Made by a program: the position numbers and the translations under genes. Positions 8,695 to 16,491 of a stretch of DNA of 45,865 nucleotides are shown here, piece by piece. Numbering within the stretch: position 1 is the first letter of the stretch; every line of letters begins with the position of its first letter. The stretch comes from Pseudomonas baetica. GTDB lineage: Bacteria > Pseudomonadota > Gammaproteobacteria > Pseudomonadales > Pseudomonadaceae. Location of the stretch: the NCBI RefSeq assembly GCF_019733355.1, contig NZ_JAIHLQ010000046.1:1-45865 (forward strand), written 5' to 3'. The notes under the pieces were generated by a model, which made no database searches, was not told the origin of the DNA, and was given only the letters and a program-made list of their open reading frames with translations.

Positions 8695-9645
8695 GTGGAC
8701 AAAATTCTTCACCAACCACTGGGCGGCAACGAAATGCCGCGCTTCGGCGGCATCGCCACCATGCTCCGACTCCCCCATGTACCGACCGCTGCCGGCCTGG
8801 ACGTTGCCTTCGTTGGCGTGCCGCTGGACATCGGCACATCGCTGCGCCCCGGCACCCGCTTCGGGCCACGTGAAATCCGCACCGAATCGGTGATGATCCG
8901 CCCGTACAACATGGCCACTGGCGCCGCGCCGTTCGACTCGCTGTCGGTGGCCGACATCGGTGACGTGGCGATCAACACCTTCAACCTGCTCGACGCCGTG
9001 CGCATCATCGAAGAAGCCTACGACAACATCCTCGAGCACAACGTCATCCCGATGACCCTGGGTGGCGACCACACCATCACCCTGCCGATCCTGCGTGCCA
9101 TCCACAAGAAACACGGCAAGGTCGGTCTGGTACACATCGACGCCCACGCTGACGTCAACGATCACATGTTCGGCGAGAAAATCGCCCACGGCACCACCTT
9201 CCGTCGCGCCGTCGAAGAAGGTCTTTTGGACTGCGATCGTGTCGTGCAGATTGGTTTGCGCGCTCAGGGTTACACCGCTGATGACTTCAACTGGAGCCGC
9301 GATCAGGGTTTCCGCGTGGTGCAGGCCGAAGATTGCTGGCACAAGTCGCTGGCGCCGCTGATGGCCGAAGTGCGTGAGAAAGTCGGCGGCGGTCCGGTGT
9401 ACCTGAGCTTTGACATCGACGGCATCGATCCGGCCTGGGCGCCTGGCACCGGCACCCCGGAAATCGGCGGTCTGACGACCATTCAGGCGATTGAAATCGT
9501 TCGCGGCTGCCAAGACCTCGACCTGATCGGTTGCGATCTGGTAGAAGTCTCGCCCGCTTACGACACCACCGGTAACACCTCGCTGCTGGCCGCCAACCTG
9601 CTGTACGAAATGCTCTGCGTACTGCCTGGCGTGGTCCACCGCTGA
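8695..9645 (+). CDS. gbuA: Guanidinobutyrase
   Basis: This 316-residue ureohydrolase hydrolyses 4-guanidinobutyrate to 4-aminobutyrate and urea, a step of arginine/agmatine catabolism. The manganese-binding motifs of the arginase/agmatinase family are intact: GGDH at 123-126, DAHAD at 149-153 and SFDID at 238-242. The sequence closely resembles my memory of P. aeruginosa GbuA (HQPLGGNEMPRFGGIATM start; CVLPGVV end). Translation begins at GTG 8695, after a GAGG site; no ATG is suitably placed. Agmatinase or guanidinopropionase specificity is less likely given the gbuR neighbour and the similarity. It heads a co-oriented run with the NTF2-like gene and two transporters. Confidence 0.93.
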   Translation: MDKILHQPLGGNEMPRFGGIATMLRLPHVPTAAGLDVAFVGVPLDIGTSLRPGTRFGPREIRTESVMIRPYNMATGAAPFDSLSVADIGDVAINTFNLLDAVRIIEEAYDNILEHNVIPMTLGGDHTITLPILRAIHKKHGKVGLVHIDAHADVNDHMFGEKIAHGTTFRRAVEEGLLDCDRVVQIGLRAQGYTADDFNWSRDQGFRVVQAEDCWHKSLAPLMAEVREKVGGGPVYLSFDIDGIDPAWAPGTGTPEIGGLTTIQAIEIVRGCQDLDLIGCDLVEVSPAYDTTGNTSLLAANLLYEMLCVLPGVVHR

Positions 9646-9655
9646 GGGTTTGGCC

Positions 9656-10078
9656 ATGAACGAACGTGATCAGGTTCTGAAAGCGGCCGCCGAGCTGGTG
9701 TGCGCCTTCGCCCGTAATGATCGCGAGGCTTACTTCGGCGCGTTCAGCGCTGATGCGAGTTTCGTGTTCTACACCCTCCAACAGCCGCTGCTGTCGCGCG
9801 ACGCCTATCAGGCGTTGTGGGACAACTGGCGCGCCGAGGATGGCTTCGAGGTGCTCTCGTGCACGTCGAGCAACGCCTTCGTCAGCCTGCAAGGTGACGT
9901 GGCGATTTTCATCCATGACGTGGCCACCGAGCTGCGCATGCAAGGGGAGCAACACTTCAGCCAGGAGCGCGAGACGATTGTTTTCAAGAAACAAGCGTCA
10001 AGCCTAGAACAACAAGGCCTTTGGCTGGCCTGTCATGAACATTTATCCGCAATGCCGGAAGGGCTGCCATCCCCTTAG
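9656..10078 (+). CDS. NTF2/SnoaL-like protein of the gbu cluster
   Basis: This 140-residue protein has the alpha+beta cone pattern of the SnoaL/NTF2-like superfamily: two N-terminal helices (ERDQVLKAAAELVCAFARND), then YFGAFSADASFVFYT and further strands ending in LACHEHLSAMP. Start ATG 9656 has GAGGG eight bases upstream and lies 10 bases after the gbuA stop; a TTG six bases earlier is less likely. It matches the position of PA1420 between gbuA and the permease in P. aeruginosa. Its role is unknown; these folds serve as small enzymes or ligand binders, and this one may act on, or protect against, an intermediate of guanidino-compound use. Confidence 0.8.
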   Translation: MNERDQVLKAAAELVCAFARNDREAYFGAFSADASFVFYTLQQPLLSRDAYQALWDNWRAEDGFEVLSCTSSNAFVSLQGDVAIFIHDVATELRMQGEQHFSQERETIVFKKQASSLEQQGLWLACHEHLSAMPEGLPSP

Positions 10079-10132
10079 CCAAACAGGTGACGCTCACGCA
10101 CGATGCGCGCGCCTTTATGATCGGAGCAGATC

Positions 10133-11644
10133 ATGAATAACAACAACAACGACCAAAGCCTTACGCAAATTGAAACCCACGGGGTCGAACAGATCCCGGA
10201 CAACGAACGCACCGCAGGCCCGACGGATTTGTTCCGGATGATCTTCGGCGGTTCCAATACCTTTGCCACCGCCGTGCTCGGCAGTTTCCCGGTGCTGTTC
10301 GGTCTGTCGTTTCAGGCCGGCGTCTGGGCGATTGTCGCGGGCGTGTTGCTCGGCTCGCTGATCCTCGCACCGATGGGCCTGTTCGGCCCGCTCAATGGCA
10401 CCAACAATGCCGTGTCGTCCGGTGCGCATTTCGGCGTACACGGGCGGATCGTCGGCTCGTTCCTGTCGCTGCTGACCGCCATCGCCTTCTTCTCGCTCTC
10501 GGTGTGGAGTTCGGGGGATGCGCTGATTGGCGGTGCGAAACGCTTGATAGGCTTGCCGGAAACCGACCTGACCCTAGGCTTGGCCTACGGCCTGTTCGCG
10601 ATCCTGGTACTGACCGTGTGCATCTATGGCTTCCGCTTTTTGCTGTGGGTGAACAAGATCGCGGTGTGGAGCGCCAGCCTGCTGTTTCTGCTGGGCGCCT
10701 TCGCTTTCGCCGCTCCTTTCGACGCGCAATACGCCGGCACGGTCAGCCTCGGTCAGCCCGGCTTCTGGGCCGCGTTCATCGGCGCCGCGCTGGTGGCCAT
10801 GAGCAACCCGATTTCCTTCGGCGCGTTCCTCGGCGACTGGTCGCGCTACATCCCGCGTGACACCTCCAAGCAGCGGATCATGGCGGCGGTGGTGCTGTCG
10901 CAGATCGCTACGTTCATCCCGTTCCTGTTCGGCCTGGCCACCGCGACCATCGTCGCGATCAAAGCGCCGGACTACATCGCGGCGAACAACTATGTGGGCG
11001 GTCTGCTGGCAGTGTCGCCGAGTTGGTTCTTCCTGCCGGTGTGCCTGATTGCGGTGATCGGCGGCATGTCCACCGGCACCACGTCGCTGTATGGCACCGG
11101 GCTGGACATGTCCAGCGTGTTCCCAAGAGTGCTGTCACGCGTAAAAGCGACGTTGCTGATCGGCGTGCTGTCGATTGCCTTCATCTTCATCGGGCGCTTT
11201 GCGGCGAACCTGGTGCAGAGCGTGTCGACCTTCGCTGTGCTGATCATCACCTGCACCACCCCGTGGATGGTGATCATGATCATCGGCCTGCTGGTGCGTC
11301 GCGGCTTCTACTGCCCGGACGACCTGCAAGTGTTCACGCGCGGCGAGCAAGGCGGACGCTACTGGTTCACGCACGGCTGGAACTGGCGCGGTCTGGGCGC
11401 GTGGATCCCGAGCGCGGCGGTCGGCCTGTGCTTCGTCAACCTGCCGGGACAGTTCGTCGGCCCGCTGGGTGAAATGGCCGGCGGCATCGACATCAGCCTG
11501 CCGGTCACCCTCGGCCTGGCTTCGGTGGTGTACCTGACGCTACTGCGCCTGTTCCCCGAACCGCGCGAAGTGTTCGGCCCGCAGGATGCCCGAAGCCAGG
11601 GCGCAAACACGCCGGCTAAAGCGTCGTTGCGCCAGGCCGCCTGA
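10133..11644 (+). CDS. NCS1-family permease of the gbu cluster
   Basis: This 503-residue protein has about 12 hydrophobic segments and the features of the purine/cytosine permease family (NCS1, CodB-like), including an early FGGSNTFATAVLGSFP segment and ISFGAFLGDWSRYIPRD midway. It is co-oriented with gbuA and the following symporter. NCS1 proteins carry nucleobases and related nitrogen compounds; here the context suggests import of 4-guanidinobutyrate or a related guanidine, which is inference. A hydrophilic N-terminal tail (MNNNNNDQ) precedes the first membrane segment. GGAG at 10125 supports the ATG at 10133. Confidence 0.85.
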   Translation: MNNNNNDQSLTQIETHGVEQIPDNERTAGPTDLFRMIFGGSNTFATAVLGSFPVLFGLSFQAGVWAIVAGVLLGSLILAPMGLFGPLNGTNNAVSSGAHFGVHGRIVGSFLSLLTAIAFFSLSVWSSGDALIGGAKRLIGLPETDLTLGLAYGLFAILVLTVCIYGFRFLLWVNKIAVWSASLLFLLGAFAFAAPFDAQYAGTVSLGQPGFWAAFIGAALVAMSNPISFGAFLGDWSRYIPRDTSKQRIMAAVVLSQIATFIPFLFGLATATIVAIKAPDYIAANNYVGGLLAVSPSWFFLPVCLIAVIGGMSTGTTSLYGTGLDMSSVFPRVLSRVKATLLIGVLSIAFIFIGRFAANLVQSVSTFAVLIITCTTPWMVIMIIGLLVRRGFYCPDDLQVFTRGEQGGRYWFTHGWNWRGLGAWIPSAAVGLCFVNLPGQFVGPLGEMAGGIDISLPVTLGLASVVYLTLLRLFPEPREVFGPQDARSQGANTPAKASLRQAA

Positions 11645-11660
11645 AGAAACACATAACCCC

Positions 11661-11749
11661 TGCGGGAGCGGGCTTGCTCGCGAAAGCGATCTGTCAGTCA
11701 CATCACTGTTGAATGTGCCGACGCCTTCGCGAGCAAGCCCGCTCCCACA
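11661..11749. repeat. REP-like palindrome, family A, copy 3
   Basis: Arms at 11661-11684 and 11726-11749 match the family core (GAGCGGGCTTGCTCGCGAA and complement) around a 41-base centre. It lies between the permease and the symporter genes and could attenuate read-through within the gbu cluster. Confidence 0.88.
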
Positions 11750-11802
11750 AGGGCAAATCGATTCCAGCCTCACATAAAAAAGACAATCGGAGACACGCCA
11801 TC

Positions 11803-13182
11803 ATGGCTTTGGATTTAATCGTCGTACTCATCTACGCCGCCGCGATGCTGATTCTGGGCTATTACGGCATGCGCAAAGCCAAGACCCACGAAGACTATCT
11901 GGTCGCCGGTCGTAACCTGGGCCCAAGTCTGTACATGGGCACCATGGCCGCGACTGTACTGGGTGGCGCGTCCACCGTGGGTACCGTGCGTTTGGGTTAT
12001 GTGCACGGTATTTCCGGGTTCTGGCTGTGCGCAGCACTGGGTTGCGGCATCGTTGCGCTGAACCTGTTCCTCGCCAAGCCACTGCTGAAACTGAAAGTGT
12101 TTACCGTCACCCAGGTGCTGGAAAAACGCTACAACCCGATGGCTCGTACCGCCAGCGCCACCATCATGCTGGCCTACGCCTTGATGATCGGCGTGACCTC
12201 GATCCTGGCGATTGGCACCGTGTTGCAAGTGCTGTTCGGCCTGCCGTTCTGGATGTCCGTGCTGCTGGGTGGCGGCATCGTCGTGATCTATTCGACCATC
12301 GGCGGTATGTGGTCGCTGACCCTGACCGACATCGTCCAGTTCGCGATCCAGACCGTCGGCCTGATGTTCCTGCTGCTGCCGATCTGCCTGTACCGGGTCG
12401 GTGGCTGGGATCAACTGGTGGCGCAATTGCCGGCCGCCAGCTTCAGCTTCACCAGCATCGGCTGGGACACGATCATTACCTACTTCATGATCTACTTCTT
12501 CGGCATCCTGATCGGTCAGGACATCTGGCAGCGCGTGTTCACCGCCAGAAGCGAGAAAGTCGCGAAGTACGCCGGCACTTCGGCCGGCATCTACTGCATC
12601 ATCTACGGCCTGGTCTGCGCCCTGATCGGCATGGCTGCACACGTCCTGATCCCGGATCTGGATAACGTCAACAACGCCTTCGCCGCCATCGTCAAAGTCT
12701 CGCTGCCGGACGGCATCCGGGGTCTGGTGATCGCCGCAGCACTGGCTGCGATGATGTCCACCGCCAGCGCCGGTCTGCTCGCCGCGTCCACCACGCTGAC
12801 AGAAGACCTGCTGCCGAAACTGCGCGGCGGCAAACAGTCCAACGTGGCCGTCAGCCGCCTGTTTACTCTGTTGACCGGCGTTGCGGTGCTGGGCATCGCG
12901 TTAGTGGTCAATGACGTCATCAGTGCCCTGACCCTGGCCTACAACCTTCTGGTCGGCGGCATGCTGATTCCATTGATGGGGGCGATTTTCTGGAAACGCG
13001 CGACCACCGCTGGCGCGATCAGTGCGATGACCTTGGGTTTCGCCACCTCATTGATCTTCATGTTCAAGGACGGGATGGACGCCAACTCGCCGATCTATTA
13101 CAGCCTGGGTATCAGCCTGGTGAGTTTCGTGCTGGTCAGCCTGTTCTCGCGCCGCCCTGCGATGGTGGCGAGTGCGCTATAA
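11803..13182 (+). CDS. Sodium:solute symporter (SSS family)
   Basis: This 459-residue inner-membrane transporter has about 13 membrane segments of the sodium:solute symporter family, beginning ALDLIVVLIYAAAMLILGYYG with the conserved DYLVAGR early loop. Start ATG 11803 follows CGGAGA; a longer reading frame upstream runs through the REP palindrome and is rejected. It corresponds in position to PA1418 in P. aeruginosa. With gbuA and the NCS1 permease nearby, a guanidinobutyrate or related substrate is the simplest guess, but SSS substrates cannot be read from sequence. A strong terminator follows at 13214-13248. Confidence 0.85.
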   Translation: MALDLIVVLIYAAAMLILGYYGMRKAKTHEDYLVAGRNLGPSLYMGTMAATVLGGASTVGTVRLGYVHGISGFWLCAALGCGIVALNLFLAKPLLKLKVFTVTQVLEKRYNPMARTASATIMLAYALMIGVTSILAIGTVLQVLFGLPFWMSVLLGGGIVVIYSTIGGMWSLTLTDIVQFAIQTVGLMFLLLPICLYRVGGWDQLVAQLPAASFSFTSIGWDTIITYFMIYFFGILIGQDIWQRVFTARSEKVAKYAGTSAGIYCIIYGLVCALIGMAAHVLIPDLDNVNNAFAAIVKVSLPDGIRGLVIAAALAAMMSTASAGLLAASTTLTEDLLPKLRGGKQSNVAVSRLFTLLTGVAVLGIALVVNDVISALTLAYNLLVGGMLIPLMGAIFWKRATTAGAISAMTLGFATSLIFMFKDGMDANSPIYYSLGISLVSFVLVSLFSRRPAMVASAL

Positions 13183-13213
13183 GCTTTGATGTAACGACTT
13201 GATGCTTTCTTCA

Positions 13214-13248
13214 ACGGGTGTGGCGTCGGTTGCCACACCCGTTTTTTT
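13214..13248 (+). terminator. Rho-independent terminator after the symporter
   Basis: ACGGGTGTGGC pairs with GCCACACCCGT around a 7-base loop, followed by a run of T. It closes the gbuA-to-symporter unit, so the next gene probably has its own promoter or relies on read-through. Confidence 0.85.
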
Positions 13249-13267
13249 CGTTTTAAGGAATGTACTG

Positions 13268-13993
13268 ATGAAGATTGTTTCTCGCGATCAGTGGTTCGAA
13301 GTGCAAACCCTGAGTGACAGCATCCGCCTGATTCACGAGCCGTACATCCGCCCGTTCTACCGCTGCAACCTGTGGCACGTTCAGGGCCGCGATAAGGATC
13401 TGTTGCTCGACAGCGGTTCAGGGCTGGTCAGCCTGCGCGAGCAACTGCCATGGCTGACCGAGCGGCCACTGGTGGCCGTGGCCAGCCATTGCCATTTCGA
13501 CCACATCGCAGGCCATCACGAGTTTGCCGAGCGGCTGGTGCACCCTGCCGAGGCCGACATCCTTGCCGCGCCGGATGGTGAAAACGATTTGAGCCGTACC
13601 TTCGTCGGCGACGACATGTTCGAAGCACACCCGGATTGCCCGCTGTGCTACGCCGAATACCGCGTCAAAGCGGCACCGGCGACCGGGTTTGTCGAAGACG
13701 GGGATGTGCTGGATCTGGGCAACCGCACGTTGCAGGTGCTGCACACGCCGGGGCATTCGCCGGGCGGGATCAGCCTGTTTGAAGCCACGACACAAATACT
13801 GTTCAGCGGCGACATCATTTACGACGGGCCGCTGATCGAAGATGCCTACCATTCGAATCTGGACGATTACGCCACCAGTCTGCGACGTTTGCAGGCGTTG
13901 CCGATCCGTACCGTGCATGGTGGACACTTCGGCAGTTTTTCCGGTGAGCATTTGCGTTCGATGATTGACGAATGGTTGCGCCAACATCAGTGA
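13268..13993 (+). CDS. Metallo-beta-lactamase-fold hydrolase
   Basis: This 241-residue protein has the full metal-binding motif H74-x-H76-x-D78-H79 (SHCHFDHIAGHHEF), the later HTPGHSPG histidine near residue 160, SGDIIYDG supplying the bridging Asp, and the C-terminal histidine in TVHGGH. This is the glyoxalase-II-like class of the fold, so a thioester or ester hydrolase is likely, with substrate unknown. The start at ATG 13268 has AAGGA upstream. A near-identical position downstream of the gbu transporters in other pseudomonads is plausible, but a role in guanidinobutyrate use is inference and is weakened by the terminator in between. Confidence 0.85.
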   Translation: MKIVSRDQWFEVQTLSDSIRLIHEPYIRPFYRCNLWHVQGRDKDLLLDSGSGLVSLREQLPWLTERPLVAVASHCHFDHIAGHHEFAERLVHPAEADILAAPDGENDLSRTFVGDDMFEAHPDCPLCYAEYRVKAAPATGFVEDGDVLDLGNRTLQVLHTPGHSPGGISLFEATTQILFSGDIIYDGPLIEDAYHSNLDDYATSLRRLQALPIRTVHGGHFGSFSGEHLRSMIDEWLRQHQ

Positions 13994-14036
13994 GGCCTGC
14001 TGTAATCAAGCAGAACAACGACTAGAACTGCCTGCC

Positions 14037-14285
14037 ATGAGAAGAGCTGCCGTGCGTGCTGCCGTGCATCGGTTCATCCGCCGACTGCTGGAAAACCGCG
14101 AATTCGATGACCACACCCGTCTGGTGCAATTGGGACTGGAGAAAGCGGATATCGAGGATCTGATTTTTCATCTGGAGGATGAATTCGGACTGACGGCATT
14201 CACCGCCGAAGAAGATCACCTGCTCAAAACTGCGAAGACCGCGAATGACTTGAGCCGGTTTTTACTGATGATCGCGCGGCACTGA
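14037..14285 (+). CDS. Acyl-carrier-like small protein without the attachment serine
   Basis: This protein of about 82 residues has the helix pattern of acyl carrier proteins: a helix at about 5-20, then VQLGLEKADIEDLIFHLEDEFGL at 30-52, which parallels the LGLDSLD-VEL-EEEFG region of real carriers. The serine that holds the 4'-phosphopantetheine arm is replaced by lysine (K36). It therefore cannot carry a thiol arm in the usual way and may act as a protein-binding domain. The ATG at 14037 lacks a good ribosome site; an upstream ATG at 13965 within the preceding gene is less likely. It lies 43 bases after the hydrolase stop, so the two may be co-transcribed. Confidence 0.6.
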   Translation: MRRAAVRAAVHRFIRRLLENREFDDHTRLVQLGLEKADIEDLIFHLEDEFGLTAFTAEEDHLLKTAKTANDLSRFLLMIARH

Positions 14286-14292
14286 ATGCAAA

Positions 14293-14354
14293 AGATCGCA
14301 GCCTTCGGCAGGTCCCACACCGTTTTGTGTGGGAGCTACCGAAGGCTGCGATCT
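14293..14354. repeat. REP-like palindrome, family B, copy 1
   Basis: AGATCGCAGCCTTCGGCAG at the left pairs with CTACCGAAGGCTGCGATCT at the right, with an inner CCCACAC/GTGTGGG stem. This is a different family from the GCGGGCTTGCTCGCG elements; a second copy is at 21704-21786. It sits between two convergent genes and may act as their terminator. Confidence 0.85.
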
Positions 14355-14374
14355 CTCGATCGATTAATGGGGCA

Positions 14375-14503
14375 TTACCGCCGACGCTGCTGACGCCGAC
14401 GCTGTTCGTCGTCTGTGCGAATCGGTACCGGTTGCAGAGGCGGTTCGATCAAGCCGAGGGCCACACCCAAATCATGCAGCCAATTCTGAATTTTCTCTTT
14501 CAT
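14375..14503 (-). CDS. 42-residue protein resembling PA1414; possible sRNA locus
   Basis: This tiny gene has a strong AAGGGGG site seven bases before ATG 14503. It encodes MKEKIQNWLHDLGVALGLIE, then a proline-rich linker (PPLQPVP) and an Arg/Gln-rich tail ending RRRQQRRR, so a short amphipathic helix joined to a very basic end. Its position beside the gbu genes matches PA1414 in P. aeruginosa. From memory, that locus is very strongly expressed at low oxygen and gives the small RNA SicX. Whether this copy acts as peptide, sRNA or both is not known. I did not find a clear ANR/FNR box upstream. Confidence 0.65.
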   Translation of the reverse strand: MKEKIQNWLHDLGVALGLIEPPLQPVPIRTDDEQRRRQQRRR

Positions 14504-14645
14504 CGTAATGCCCCCTTCAGGGTGGTGCCGAGCGACCGGAATTCTGAGGTCGCCTCGCACTGATAATAGTCCGAAGTCCTGCGCAATGCTCGGCCTAATC
14601 CGCAATGATCTGTTACTGAATAGAACAGAATCCATTGCCATCGGT

Positions 14646-14837
14646 TCAAGCCGTTTCGCGGGTTTCAGCCAGAGCCGCAGGATAGACGGCCTGCTGCACT
14701 TCAATCCATGCATTGAGATTGGCGCCCCCCCTGCCCTTGCGCCACATGAGCCATGTTGTCGCACCCTCGAACGCTTCGGCCAGCGGCTGGTTCCTCACCG
14801 CGCCGCCGGCCAACTCAGCGATGGCCTGGCGATGCAA
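14646..14837 (-). CDS. Small hypothetical protein, uncertain
   Basis: A 63-codon frame begins at TTG 14837, seven bases after the end of the DMT transporter gene, and its codon use looks normal for the genome. It includes a TTWLMWRKGRGGANLNAWIE segment. There is no clear Shine-Dalgarno site, and the frame continues upstream into the transporter in another phase. It may be a short downstream gene of the transporter unit, a remnant of a longer gene, or a chance frame. I do not recognise the family. Confidence 0.35.
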   Translation of the reverse strand: MHRQAIAELAGGAVRNQPLAEAFEGATTWLMWRKGRGGANLNAWIEVQQAVYPAALAETRETA

Positions 14838-14844
14838 TCGACTA

Positions 14845-15774
14845 CTACTGGCCGAGCGCTTTGCGCAAACGGCGACGCAACCACTGCTCAGCGCTGACGA
14901 AAGTGATGCCGAGCAACACCAGTACCGCGCCGATGACGAAGTTCAGGCTCAGTCGCTCGCCGAGCAGCAACACACCGAAGGTGACCCCGAACAGCGGCGT
15001 CATGAATGAGAACACCGCCAGATTCGCCGCCAGATAACGGCGCAATAGCCAGAACCACACCAGATAACTGAAGAACGACACCACCAGCCCCTGGAACAGC
15101 ACACTGGCCACCGCCACGGAGGTCAGGCTGACATGGGTGATCTGGCCGCTGAACAACGCGATCAACAACAGGCCGATGAAGCCGACGATCAACTGATAGA
15201 ACAGGGTCAGCGTCACCGGAGCGTCCGACAGTCGCGAGGCGCGCACCACCACGGTGGTCGCACCCCAACAGGCGCCGGCCAACACACCGAAGGCATCGCC
15301 CAGCAACATGCGACGGTCGATGTTATCCCACGACACACCGCCGGCGAAGGCCAGCGCAATGCCGATGAATGCCAACACAATCCCCAGCCACTGCAAGGGC
15401 CGCAGACGCTCACTGGCCAACAGAAAATGCACGCCCAGCGCGGTGAAGATCGGCGCGGTGTAGAGGAACACCGACATGTGCGCAGCGGTGGTCAGTTGCA
15501 AACCTTCGCTGATAAAGAAGAACTCCAGGCCGAACAGTGCACCGGCCAGCAAACCGCCGCGCCAAGTGCTGCCGACCTGATCCCAGCCACCCTTCCAGCA
15601 GATGAGCAAGCCTACAAGCAACGCGGAAATCCCTGACCGCCCCGCCGCCTGCATCACCGGCGCGATATCCGGTGCAGCCCACTTGATCATCACTTGCTGC
15701 ACGCCCCAGATCAGACACAGGCCGATCATCACCTGCAAGGCAAAACGGTCGGCATTGCGCCGCTCGGCACTCAC
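14845..15774 (-). CDS. DMT-superfamily (EamA) transporter
   Basis: This protein of about 309 residues has ten hydrophobic segments in two EamA repeats (about 10-135 and 150-290), as usual for drug/metabolite exporters of the 10-TMS type. The start GTG 15774 is preferred because GAGGTG lies eight bases upstream; an ATG 13 codons earlier (15813) has no ribosome site. LIWGVQQVMIKWAAPDIAPV at the start and a basic C-terminal tail (RRRLRKALGQ) are typical. Substrate is unknown. It is followed closely by the small uncertain gene and preceded by a REP palindrome. Confidence 0.8.
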   Translation of the reverse strand: MSAERRNADRFALQVMIGLCLIWGVQQVMIKWAAPDIAPVMQAAGRSGISALLVGLLICWKGGWDQVGSTWRGGLLAGALFGLEFFFISEGLQLTTAAHMSVFLYTAPIFTALGVHFLLASERLRPLQWLGIVLAFIGIALAFAGGVSWDNIDRRMLLGDAFGVLAGACWGATTVVVRASRLSDAPVTLTLFYQLIVGFIGLLLIALFSGQITHVSLTSVAVASVLFQGLVVSFFSYLVWFWLLRRYLAANLAVFSFMTPLFGVTFGVLLLGERLSLNFVIGAVLVLLGITFVSAEQWLRRRLRKALGQ

Positions 15775-15928
15775 CGCAACACCTCGAACACACACAACAT
15801 GGCAGCCATCCAATGGTCAAAAACAGTGCCGAGGATTATCAATCAGTCAGGCAGAAAAAGCCGTCTGAAAAAGACTCTGGAGGCGTCAGTAACGTCACCG
15901 GGGGAATGGCGGATGGCTGCGCCATCCA

Positions 15929-16018
15929 TCGCGAGCAGGCTCGCTCCCACAGGATTCGGCGTCGAGCTCAGAATTTGCGCACGACATCGGTCCCTGTGGG
16001 AGCGGGCTTGCCCGCGAA
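15929..16018. repeat. REP-like palindrome, family A, copy 4
   Basis: Imperfect arms TCGCGAGCAGGCTCGCTCCC and TGTGGGAGCGGGCTTGCCCG surround a 43-base centre. It lies downstream of the DUF2177 gene and upstream of the DMT gene. This copy has diverged more than those at 6785 and 11661. Confidence 0.8.
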
Positions 16019-16041
16019 GAGGCCGGTTCTTTCAACAAATA

Positions 16042-16446
16042 CTACAGACCAGACCTGTCCAGTCGCTTCGCCGCCAGGAAACCAACAGTACACGCCACAG
16101 CCGTGGCAAACGTCCCCCACGCCCAATCCATCAACGTCACCTGCACCGACCACCCACGCAATGTCGCCCAATTGGTCAGGTCATACGTGCCATACGCCAC
16201 GAGCCCCAACAACGCGCCCATCTTCGCTGCCCGCTGCCAACTCGATGCCGGCAACACCACAAACACCACACACCCGAAAACGTACAGGCAATAGAAAACC
16301 GCTGCCGGAACCAGCAGCGGTTTTTCGAGCATCAGGGTACCGAGCAACTCACGATAGGTCGGCGCCATCAGCAGGCCGAGCCAAATACCGTCGAGCAACA
16401 GAAACGTCACCAGCGTGGCGACATAGGCAATCAGCGCTTTTTTCAT
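16042..16446 (-). CDS. DUF2177 family inner-membrane protein
   Basis: This 134-residue protein has four hydrophobic segments (about 4-25, 45-65, 75-92 and 108-127) with the family's LLDGIWLGLLMAPTYRELLG start and the YGTYDLTNWATLRGW segment in the middle. The function of DUF2177 proteins is not established. A short basic N-terminus (MKKALIAY) orients the first helix. It lies 45 bases downstream of the S1-domain gene on the same strand and may share its transcript; a REP element follows. Confidence 0.8.
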   Translation of the reverse strand: MKKALIAYVATLVTFLLLDGIWLGLLMAPTYRELLGTLMLEKPLLVPAAVFYCLYVFGCVVFVVLPASSWQRAAKMGALLGLVAYGTYDLTNWATLRGWSVQVTLMDWAWGTFATAVACTVGFLAAKRLDRSGL

Positions 16447-16491
16447 TTAACCGACCTCAAGTAAGCCCATGAAACATGGGCCACGCAAGGC

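Noticed and set aside
8381..8869. N-terminal extension of gbuR upstream of 8380
   Set aside because: It would run through the REP element, the dyad and the start of gbuA; the ATG at 8380 has a good ribosome site and gives the usual LysR length.
14504..14600. ANR/FNR box upstream of the PA1414-like gene
   Set aside because: No TTGAT-N4-ATCAA match was seen; the nearest partial match has several mismatches.
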